Shown: piece after piece, positions 1-6,802 of the stretch
Position numbering within the stretch: position 1 is the first letter of the stretch
Layout of the letters: each line of letters begins with the position of its first letter
From: Prolixibacteraceae bacterium
GTDB lineage: Bacteria > Bacteroidota > Bacteroidia > Bacteroidales > Prolixibacteraceae
Direction: 5' to 3'
DNA length: 19,134 bases
NCBI GenBank assembly: GCA_003516705.1
Contig: DPCJ01000176.1
Span: 174 to 19,307, forward strand
Notes under the pieces: generated by a model
Databases searched by the model: none
The model's input: the letters and a program-made list of their open reading frames with translations, nothing else
Told to the model about the DNA's origin: nothing
Program-made: the position numbers and the translations under genes

Positions 1-2612
1 TTTCAGGAATTGCCATTGCCATTGGTGTAATGGTTGATATCGGAATTGTTGATGTGGAAAATATTCTGCGACACCTGGAAATGCCCGAAAATAAAGGAAT
101 ACGGGGAAAGAAACTGATGACGGTGATTTACAATGCCACCACCGAAGTGCGCGATGCTGTGGTAACTTCAATCGCCACAACAATCGTGAGTTTTCTTCCG
201 GTGTTTGCCATGGAAGCGGCTGAAGGCAAACTTTTTCATCCGTTGGCGTTAACAAAAACTTTTGCGTTGATTTCGGCTTTTGTGCTGGGTATTGTAGTAT
301 TACCAACGTTGGTGCACATTTTTTTCAATATCAGGTTTGATGGGAAAAAGATAAAAAAGATTTGGAACGGGAGCCTGATATTCGCAGGTTTGCTTTTCTC
401 TTTACTGTTTCATTCCTTTCTTACTCTCGCATTAATTGCAATCGGCCTGAACAATCTGCTTGAGCACCGGTGGCCCGAAAAACGGAGGGAATACACAAAT
501 TACATTAACATCGCAATAACCGTTTTGGTCGCAGTTTTTTTTCTGTCGGAAGAATGGTTGCCATTGGGCGCCCACAACAGCTTGCTTTCAAATTTTCTTT
601 TTGTGGCCGGAATCGTAACATTTGTACTTGCAGCACTTATGTCAATGGTTCATTTCTACGAACCCATCCTCAGGTGGGGATTGAAAAACAAATGGAAGTT
701 CATGCTACTTCCGGCTTTCACCCTGCTTTTTGGCAGTATGGTGTGGTTAGGGTCAGCCAAAATTTTTGGTTTTGTGGCAAACGGGTTTGAAAAGCTTGGT
801 TGGAACGCCGTCAGGCAAACAACACTCTGGGAGGGAGCAGTAAAAACCTTTCCGGGAATTGGAAAGGAATTTATGCCGTCGCTCAACGAAGGTTCATACT
901 TGTTAATGCCTACCAGTATGCCGCATACAGGAATTGAAAAAAACCTTGAATATGTTGAAATACTGGATAAACGGCTTTCGGCAATTCCCGAAGTTGAAAT
1001 TGCAGTCGGAAAATGGGGGCGTGTAAATTCTGCGCTCGACCCTGCACCCGTGCAGATGTTTGAAAATACTATCAACTACAGGCCCGAATACATTCTTGAT
1101 GAAAACGGACAAAGACAACGGTTTAAAACAAACAGGGAAGGAAGTTATATGCTGAAGAGCGGTAACACGTACAATCCTGAAAAGGAGGAATTCCGTTTAC
1201 TTCCGGTTGATAGTCTTGTTGCGGATAAAAACGGGGAATATTTCAGACAGTGGCGGCCCCAGATTAAGAACCCACTGGATATCTGGAATGAAATCGTAAA
1301 GGTGACAAACATCCCGGGATTGACTTCGGCACCGAAACTGCAACCGATTGAAGCCCGTTTGGTGATGCTTTCAACAGGAATGCGGGCGCCAATGGGATTG
1401 AAAGTATATGGGCCCGACCTTGAAAGCATAGAAAAAGCAGGGATGCAACTCGAACAGGCGTTGAAAGGTGTTCCTTCAGTAAAAGCATCTTCCGTATTTT
1501 ACGACAGGGCAGTTGGCGCCCCGTATCTCGAAATCAAACTGAACAGGGATGCTATGGCCCGTTATGGTATGGCTGTCAGCGACGTTCAGGAAATCTTACA
1601 GGTGGCTGTTGGCGGAATGGTGATTACCAATTCGGTGGAAGGCCGCGAGCGGTTTCCGATGAGGGTGAGATATGCACGCGAACTGCGGGATAATCCGGAA
1701 GATATAAGGAAAATACTTGTTCCGGCAATGAATGGCGTTCAAATTCCGTTGGGTGAAATTGCTGAAATCGATTATTCCCGCGGCGCCCAGATGATTCGCA
1801 GCGAAAATACTTTCCTGGTTGGATACGTCATTTTCGATAAAGTTGAAGGAAAAGCCGAAGTGGATGTGGTGGATGAAGCAGCCAAATTGCTGAAACAAAA
1901 AGCGGAATCGGGTGAACTCAGTCTTGAGGCTGGAATTTCGTACAAGTTTGCCGGCAATTACGAACAACAAATCCGTGCTACCAAACGTCTGGCCATTGTA
2001 ATTCCCATCAGTTTGCTGCTGATTCTGTTGTTGCTTTATTTTCAGTTTAAAACAGTCACGGCATCCTTTATCCACTTTTCGGGTGTTTTCGTGGCTTTTG
2101 CAGGGGGCTTTATCATGATTTGGTTGTACGGTCAGGATTGGTTTTTAAATTTTTCAGTATCAGGAATCAATTTGCGCGATATGTTTCAAATCCATCCGGT
2201 AAATCTGAGTGTCGCAGTCTGGGTTGGTTTCATTGCACTGTTTGGAATCGCCACCAACGACGGCGTGATTATGGGAACCTACATTCACCAGGTTTTTGAA
2301 GAAAGACATCCGGCCACGGTTCACGATGTGCGCGAGGCTGTGGTTGCGGCGGGTTTGAAACGTGTACGACCGGCCATGATGACAACGGCAGTGGCTGTTA
2401 TTGCACTGTTACCGGTACTTTCCTCATCGGGCAAAGGCGCCGATATTATGGTGCCGATGGCGATTCCGACTTTTGGCGGGATGATTATCCAGGTGATGAC
2501 AGTTTATGTGGTTCCGCTGTTTCAATCCATGTGGAGGGAAAACACAGTAAAAAATGCAAACAGAAAGGCAATTAATGCAAATCAAAATCAGGAACAGGAT
2601 GAAAACAATTAA
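1..2612 (+). CDS. cusA: CusA-like Cu(I)/Ag(I) RND efflux pump, 5' end cut by window edge
   Basis: Inner-membrane, proton-driven pump of the CusA/CzcA (HME-RND) family that exports metal through a tripartite channel. The reading frame is open back to base 3 (residues SGIAIAIGV before the first Met), so the window begins within TM4 and the codon at 30 is not the true start. TM4 keeps the proton-relay Asp (VMVDIGIV). The three methionines that form the Cu+/Ag+ site of E. coli CusA (M573, M623, M672) each have a counterpart here: in VMLSTGM (codon 1365), ARYGMAV (1569) and VPAMNGV (1728). This favours copper/silver over zinc. From TM4 to the C-terminus it is about 200 residues longer than E. coli CusA, with extra hydrophobic segments at about 360-660 and a longer periplasmic insert at about 1085-1260. 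The TM11 Lys of E. coli CusA (K984, RPKAMT) is replaced (RPAMMT). Its last 14 bases overlap the start of the outer-membrane channel gene, so they form one operon. Confidence 0.93.
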   Translation, partial: SGIAIAIGVMVDIGIVDVENILRHLEMPENKGIRGKKLMTVIYNATTEVRDAVVTSIATTIVSFLPVFAMEAAEGKLFHPLALTKTFALISAFVLGIVVLPTLVHIFFNIRFDGKKIKKIWNGSLIFAGLLFSLLFHSFLTLALIAIGLNNLLEHRWPEKRREYTNYINIAITVLVAVFFLSEEWLPLGAHNSLLSNFLFVAGIVTFVLAALMSMVHFYEPILRWGLKNKWKFMLLPAFTLLFGSMVWLGSAKIFGFVANGFEKLGWNAVRQTTLWEGAVKTFPGIGKEFMPSLNEGSYLLMPTSMPHTGIEKNLEYVEILDKRLSAIPEVEIAVGKWGRVNSALDPAPVQMFENTINYRPEYILDENGQRQRFKTNREGSYMLKSGNTYNPEKEEFRLLPVDSLVADKNGEYFRQWRPQIKNPLDIWNEIVKVTNIPGLTSAPKLQPIEARLVMLSTGMRAPMGLKVYGPDLESIEKAGMQLEQALKGVPSVKASSVFYDRAVGAPYLEIKLNRDAMARYGMAVSDVQEILQVAVGGMVITNSVEGRERFPMRVRYARELRDNPEDIRKILVPAMNGVQIPLGEIAEIDYSRGAQMIRSENTFLVGYVIFDKVEGKAEVDVVDEAAKLLKQKAESGELSLEAGISYKFAGNYEQQIRATKRLAIVIPISLLLILLLLYFQFKTVTASFIHFSGVFVAFAGGFIMIWLYGQDWFLNFSVSGINLRDMFQIHPVNLSVAVWVGFIALFGIATNDGVIMGTYIHQVFEERHPATVHDVREAVVAAGLKRVRPAMMTTAVAVIALLPVLSSSGKGADIMVPMAIPTFGGMIIQVMTVYVVPLFQSMWRENTVKNANRKAINANQNQEQDENN

Positions 2613-4044
2613 TAAAATACTGACTGTCATTTTTGCGATGGGCATAATCAACTCAACTTTTGCCCAACAACCCGATTCGCTTGTAAACTATCTTGAGATA
2701 GCCGCGAAAAACAATCCGGTCGTGCTACAGAAATTTGCTGAATATGAAGCTGCGTTGCAAAAAGTGCCGCAGGTTGGAGGTTTGCCCGACCCTGAACTTA
2801 ACCTGGGAATCTTTTTAAAACCGATGGAATTGGTCGGTGGCAACCAGGTTGCAGATATTCGGCTGATGCAGATGTTTCCGTGGTTTGGCGTTTTGAAAAA
2901 TGCGAAAGACGAAATGAGCCTGATGGCGCAGGCAAAATACGAATCGTTCCGCGATGCCAAATTGCAGGTTTTTTACGAGCTTCAGCAAACCTGGTACGAA
3001 ATGTACAAGGTTCAGGCGGCTATTCGGATTTCTGAAAAAAACCTCGAAATCCTGAAAACACTTGAACGGCTGTCGATGGTAAAATTTAAAGCTGCCGCTG
3101 CAGGTTCGGGAAGCGCACCGGCTTCAGGAGGTATAATGCAATCTGGGAATGTGCAAAATGCTGCTTCCACTTCATCAGGAATGGGTTCGATGCGAGGAGG
3201 CAATACCGGAAATTCAGGAATTCAGCCTGTCGGTGCGTCAACTTCGATGCAAAATAACACGATGGGAACATCGGGTGGTTCGGGACTTGCCGACTTGTAC
3301 CGGATTCAGATGGAAACAGGGGAACTTGAAAATTCAATTTCCGTGCTGCAAAACCAGTTGATTACCAATACTGCCCGGTTCAACAGCTTTTTAAACCGCC
3401 CCGGACAAATGCCGGTTTCATTACCCGACACGATGGTGGCTGTAGGATTGAATTTACCGCTTTCAGGAGTAACCGACAGCATAATAGCCAACAATCCGAT
3501 GCTTGAAATGCTGCGGCTTGAAGAAAAATCACTGGAAGCCCGAAAAGAAATGGTAACCCGAATGAGTTACCCGATGGTGGGTTTGGGGCTGAATTATTCA
3601 CTCATCAGCAAAAATCCGATGTCAGCTTCCGAAATGAACGGGGGCGACATGATAATGCCTATGGTAACGGTTACTTTACCGGTTTACAGAAAGAAATACA
3701 AGGCGATGCAGACCGAAGCGGAACTGATGAAAACTGCCACTGCGCAGGGAATACAGGCAACTTCAAATGCATTGCAGGTCGATTATTTTGCGGCAGTCCA
3801 GGAATATAAGGATGCGCAACGCCGAACTGCACTTTATGAAAGTCAGTTAAACCTTGCCAGCCAGTCTTTAAATATTTTGCTGAAAAGTTTCTCGGCATCC
3901 GGAGCCGGGTTAACTGAACTTTTGCGTGTGCGTCAGCAAACCCTCGATTACGGGCTGAAACAGATTGAGGCGGTTGCCGATTTTAATACCGCCACTGCAA
4001 AGTTGCAACGGTTAATGGCTAATTCAAGAAATTCAATAAAATAA
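2599..4044 (+). CDS. cusC: CusC/TolC-like outer-membrane efflux channel with Met/Gly/Ser-rich insert
   Basis: Outer-membrane factor of the TolC superfamily that completes the RND exporter. I chose the ATG at 2599 because it begins a clean signal peptide (MKTINKIL..., Ala-rich end STFAQQ), whereas the in-frame ATG at 2554 lies well inside cusA. The start overlaps the cusA stop by 14 bp (ATGAAAACAATTAA), which suggests translational coupling. The mature protein shows the usual long helical repeats (LVNYLEIAAKNNPVVL at the start and a second helical half from about residue 290). About residues 165-228 form a low-complexity stretch rich in Gly, Ser and Asn with roughly eight Met (IMQSG, GMGSM, STSMQNNTMG) inserted between coiled-coil helices. 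E. coli CusC has no counterpart that I know of. No Cys is evident in the insert. The adaptor gene starts 5 bp downstream. Confidence 0.9.
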   Translation: MKTINKILTVIFAMGIINSTFAQQPDSLVNYLEIAAKNNPVVLQKFAEYEAALQKVPQVGGLPDPELNLGIFLKPMELVGGNQVADIRLMQMFPWFGVLKNAKDEMSLMAQAKYESFRDAKLQVFYELQQTWYEMYKVQAAIRISEKNLEILKTLERLSMVKFKAAAAGSGSAPASGGIMQSGNVQNAASTSSGMGSMRGGNTGNSGIQPVGASTSMQNNTMGTSGGSGLADLYRIQMETGELENSISVLQNQLITNTARFNSFLNRPGQMPVSLPDTMVAVGLNLPLSGVTDSIIANNPMLEMLRLEEKSLEARKEMVTRMSYPMVGLGLNYSLISKNPMSASEMNGGDMIMPMVTVTLPVYRKKYKAMQTEAELMKTATAQGIQATSNALQVDYFAAVQEYKDAQRRTALYESQLNLASQSLNILLKSFSASGAGLTELLRVRQQTLDYGLKQIEAVADFNTATAKLQRLMANSRNSIK

Positions 4045-4049
4045 GAAAC

Positions 4050-5657
4050 ATGAAAAAGATATTTTCAAATCAAAACGTTCGTTATATCCTGTTCGGCACC
4101 GCCGGCCTTTTCCTGGGGTGGTTGTTTTTTCATTCCTCACCACAGAAAGAAGAAGCTCACGACCATTCGGCAGAAGAAGCAAAATCTGAAATATGGACCT
4201 GCTCAATGCACCCGCAAATCCGCATGGACAAACAGGGAAAATGCCCGATTTGCGCCATGGATTTGATTCCGGTCAGCCAGGGTGGTGGCGCTGAATCAGA
4301 CGCAACAGCAATACATTTTACCAAACAGGCCGCCCAACTTGCCAACGTGATGACATCTGTTGTCTCGACACAACAACCTGTAAAAGAAGTGCGGATGTAT
4401 GGAAAAGTAGAAGCTGATGAACGGTTAATACAAAGCCAGGTTTCTTTCCTTTCGGGCAGAATTGAAAAGCTGATGGTGAATTTCACCGGCGAAACCATTC
4501 AAAAAGGCCAGTCACTGGCCATCATTTATTCTCCCGATTTGGTTACCGCACAGCAAGAGTTGCTGGAAGCTGCCAAAACAAAGGGTTCACAACCCGAAAT
4601 TTACGAGGCTGCCAAAGAAAAACTCCGCCAGTGGAAACTGACTGAGGCACAGATTTCATCCATCGAAAGTTCAGGACAGGTAAAAGCAAACATGGAAATT
4701 ATAGCCACTTCGGGCGGGATAGTTACAGCACGGCGGGTAAACAATGGCGATTACATCAGCCAGGGGACGGTTTTATACGAAGTCTCAGATTTATCGCGGG
4801 TTTGGGTACAGTTTGATGCCTACGAAAGCGATTTGCCTTTTCTGAAAAAAGGAGGAAAAATTGAGTTTTCGATGCAGGCGCTGCCCGGCTCAGATTACAC
4901 CGGGATAATTGCGTTTATCGATCCGTTCATCGACCCGGTAAACCGTGTTGCCAAAGTACGGGTTGAGTTGGGTAACCCGGGGACGAAACTGAAACCCGGA
5001 ATGTTTGCCACCGGAATTGTAAAAGCAAATCTCGATGAATTTAAGGACAAACTGGTGATTCTGCGGTCTGCTGTTTTGTGGACAGGCAAACGCTCGGTGG
5101 TATATGTGAAACAACCGGGTGATGAGCCAATTTTCCACCTTCGCGAAGTTGAACTGGGGCCGGCACTCGGAAACAGTTTTGTGGTTACCGGAGGGCTGGC
5201 AGATGGTGAAGAGATTGTAACCGAAGGCGCTTTCAGTGTTGATGCAGCGGCCCAACTCGAAGGCAAACCCAGTATGATGAATCCGGCCGGTGGGATAGTT
5301 TCAGCGGGACACAATCATGGTGACAGGCCAAAGGATGAAACTCATCAGATGACTTCGAGTCATCAGATGAGTGAGGAGAATACCGGCGAACACGCGCAAA
5401 TCAAGGTTTCGGGCAACTGCGAAATGTGTAAAGAACGGATTGAGACGGCGGCAAAATCGGTTGCTGGGGTTACCCTGGCCGAATGGAGCGCTGAAACCAA
5501 ACAGTTGCATGTAAGTTTTGATAAGGGAAAAACAAACATTGACTACATTCAGAAAGCCATCGCCAAAGCGGGGCACGACACCGAAAAGTATAAAGCTCCG
5601 GACGATGTTTACAAAGCATTGCCCGAATGCTGTTTGTACGAGAGATTTAAATATTAA
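4050..5657 (+). CDS. cusB: CusB-like periplasmic adaptor with N-terminal metal-binding and C-terminal HMA domains
   Basis: Membrane-fusion protein that links the RND pump to the outer-membrane channel and can take up periplasmic metal. Residues 10-28 form a single N-terminal membrane anchor or signal segment, followed by an EEAHDHS stretch. Residues 49-74 carry the heavy-metal-binding domain seen in many CusB/CzcB proteins (CSMHP at 51-55, CPICAMDL at 65-72). The HlyD-type core follows (barrel-sandwich, helical hairpin, beta-barrel), to about residue 410. Residues 421-448 are a His/Met-rich linker (GHNHG, HQM twice). Residues about 449-535 are an HMA domain with C457xxC460 and a tail containing GHDT (H509) and ECC (C527, C528). 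That last part is closely similar to the two secreted HMA proteins downstream at 5748 and 9295. E. coli CusB lacks both terminal domains. The gene lies in the cusA-cusC operon and is followed by an inverted repeat. Confidence 0.92.
   Translation: MKKIFSNQNVRYILFGTAGLFLGWLFFHSSPQKEEAHDHSAEEAKSEIWTCSMHPQIRMDKQGKCPICAMDLIPVSQGGGAESDATAIHFTKQAAQLANVMTSVVSTQQPVKEVRMYGKVEADERLIQSQVSFLSGRIEKLMVNFTGETIQKGQSLAIIYSPDLVTAQQELLEAAKTKGSQPEIYEAAKEKLRQWKLTEAQISSIESSGQVKANMEIIATSGGIVTARRVNNGDYISQGTVLYEVSDLSRVWVQFDAYESDLPFLKKGGKIEFSMQALPGSDYTGIIAFIDPFIDPVNRVAKVRVELGNPGTKLKPGMFATGIVKANLDEFKDKLVILRSAVLWTGKRSVVYVKQPGDEPIFHLREVELGPALGNSFVVTGGLADGEEIVTEGAFSVDAAAQLEGKPSMMNPAGGIVSAGHNHGDRPKDETHQMTSSHQMSEENTGEHAQIKVSGNCEMCKERIETAAKSVAGVTLAEWSAETKQLHVSFDKGKTNIDYIQKAIAKAGHDTEKYKAPDDVYKALPECCLYERFKY
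5342..5370 (+). repeat. Short direct repeat encoding the HQM linker units
   Basis: The 11-mer TCATCAGATGA occurs at 5342-5352 and again at 5360-5370, a period of 18 bases (six codons). In frame it gives two HQM units of the His/Met-rich linker in the adaptor. It looks like a small in-frame duplication that increases the number of soft metal ligands. Confidence 0.6.
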
Positions 5658-5671
5658 ATACTTGTTAAAAG

Positions 5672-5700
5672 CTTTTCCAAAGTTTAAAATTTTGGAAAAG
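5672..5700. promoter_or_regulatory. 10-bp perfect inverted repeat between adaptor and HMA gene
   Basis: CTTTTCCAAA at 5672-5681 is the exact reverse complement of TTTGGAAAAG at 5691-5700, with a 9-base spacer. It lies 15 bp after the adaptor stop and 47 bp before the HMA gene. There is no T-run after it, so it is not a normal intrinsic terminator. It could be an operator, a transcript-processing or stabilising hairpin, or an attenuator. Function is inferred only. Confidence 0.5.
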
Positions 5701-5747
5701 ATAAAATTACTATCGAAAAGTTTATTTACCATTTAATTTTTTAAAAG

Positions 5748-6077
5748 ATGAAAACAAAAGTTTTAAGTTTGGTCGCCCTGTTAATGATGGGCACAGTTTC
5801 GGTTTTTGCAGGAAATAAAACCGAAAAGATTGAAGTAAAGGGAAATTGCGGAATGTGTGAAAAACGCATCGAAAAAGCTGCTTTGGGAGTTGATGGTGTT
5901 TCAAAAGCCGACTGGAATAAGGAGACCAAGCAACTTGAACTGGTTTTTGATGATACAAAAACCGATTTGGACAAAGTTGAAGTAGCCATTGCAAAGGTGG
6001 GTCACGACACACCAAAACACAAAGCTCCGGATGATGTTTACAAAAAACTTCCGGATTGTTGTTTGTACAGAAAATAA
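5748..6077 (+). CDS. Secreted HMA-domain copper-binding protein (HMA-CC module, copy 1)
   Basis: A 109-residue protein with a signal peptide ending at about A21 (SVFA|GN), so probably periplasmic. The mature part is one HMA domain with G32-N-C34-G-M-C37, then GHDT (H86), H91, and a conserved tail DDVYKKLPDCC (C104, C105). It matches the C-terminal domain of the preceding adaptor along its whole mature length without gaps, and it matches the protein at 9295 throughout. The position beside cusCBA suggests a periplasmic copper chaperone doing the job CusF does in enterobacteria. No CusF-type Met/Trp protein is visible here. The second Cys/His set makes it more than a plain HMA chaperone. The start at 5748 follows an A-rich leader (TTTTTTAAAAG). 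The function is inferred from domain and context. Confidence 0.85.
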   Translation: MKTKVLSLVALLMMGTVSVFAGNKTEKIEVKGNCGMCEKRIEKAALGVDGVSKADWNKETKQLELVFDDTKTDLDKVEVAIAKVGHDTPKHKAPDDVYKKLPDCCLYRK

Positions 6078-6093
6078 AATATCTGATTTCAAC

Positions 6094-6127
6094 ACTGATC
6101 CAATGACTTCAAGTTCATTGGATCAGT
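6094..6127. terminator. 13-bp hairpin between HMA gene and AraC-type regulator
   Basis: ACTGATCCAATGA (6094-6106) pairs exactly with TCATTGGATCAGT (6115-6127) around an 8-base loop. It lies 17 bp after the HMA stop and 16 bp before the regulator ATG. A loose AT-rich tail (TATTAATATCTT) follows rather than a real T-run. It may end the cus transcript, or be an operator for the regulator gene it precedes. Both readings remain open. Confidence 0.5.
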
Positions 6128-6143
6128 TATTAATATCTTAAAA

Positions 6144-6704
6144 ATGAACTACTTTGTCAAAAATATGGTTTGCAACCGCTGTATCATGGCGGTGCAGCAG
6201 GTATTCGAAAAATTGGGCAATCAGCCCGTCCATATTTCACTCGGAAACGTGGAAACAAAGGATCCAATTCCGGACAACAATTTGGAATTGCTAAGAAAAT
6301 CGCTTGAAAGTTATGGCTTCGAATTGATTGACGATACAAAAAGCCGGATTATTGAAAAAATTAAGAATGTCATTATTCAGTCCGTTCATCATAATAATGA
6401 AGACCTGAAAATTAACTATTCCAGTTACATTGAATCGCAACTGAACCGGGATTATACCTATTTAAGCAGCCTTTTTTCTGAAGTGGAAGGAACCACCATT
6501 GAAAAATATATCATCCTTCAGAAAATAGAACGGGTAAAGGAATTACTGGTGTACGACGAACTCACCCTGAGTGAAATTGCTTATAAAATGGGATACAGCA
6601 ATGTAGCCTATTTATCAAACCAGTTTAAAAAAGTAACCGGATTAACACCCAGTCATTTCAAACAGGTAAAGGAAAATAAGCGAAAAGCTCTGGACGAGGT
6701 TTAA
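6144..6704 (+). CDS. Short AraC-family regulator with N-terminal HMA-like CxxC domain
   Basis: A 186-residue DNA-binding protein. Residues about 95-180 are a full AraC/XylS double helix-turn-helix: first helix pair around RDYTYLSSLFSEVEG, second around LTLSEIAYKMGYSNVAYLSNQFKKVTG, ending in LTPSHFK. Residues 1-70 replace the usual sugar-binding domain with a small domain that resembles an HMA fold. It begins YFVKNMVC10NRC13 and ends with SYGFELID, like the GY(E/D)..L end of HMA domains. A plausible role is a one-component sensor in which Cu+ binding at C10/C13 changes activation of the flanking cus and copA genes. The gene sits between the efflux operon and copA, with hairpin 6094-6127 just upstream. 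The metal-sensing role is inference. The family assignment of the C-terminal half is secure. Confidence 0.85.
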   Translation: MNYFVKNMVCNRCIMAVQQVFEKLGNQPVHISLGNVETKDPIPDNNLELLRKSLESYGFELIDDTKSRIIEKIKNVIIQSVHHNNEDLKINYSSYIESQLNRDYTYLSSLFSEVEGTTIEKYIILQKIERVKELLVYDELTLSEIAYKMGYSNVAYLSNQFKKVTGLTPSHFKQVKENKRKALDEV

Positions 6705-6754
6705 TTTCTATCTGCAAAACCTGAAAATCTTATAAATCGTTCCGGAAATATCAT

Positions 6755-6786
6755 AACAATCACATTGTTTCCAGTCTTTAACTTTG
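6755..6786 (+). promoter_or_regulatory. Possible copA promoter with small inverted repeat
   Basis: TAACTTTG at 6779-6786 fits the Bacteroidota -7 box TAnnTTTG and lies 17 bp before the copA ATG. No TTTG is found at the expected -33 spacing. Instead AACAAT-CAC-ATTGTT (6755-6769) forms a perfect 6-bp inverted repeat next to it, which could be where an activator or repressor binds. This is weak evidence for a regulated promoter. Confidence 0.35.
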
Positions 6787-6802
6787 ACAAAAAAGTAAAG
6801 AC

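Noticed and set aside
1596..2075. 159-residue minus-strand ORF inside cusA
   Set aside because: Opposite-strand shadow of a conserved RND gene, with no domain features.
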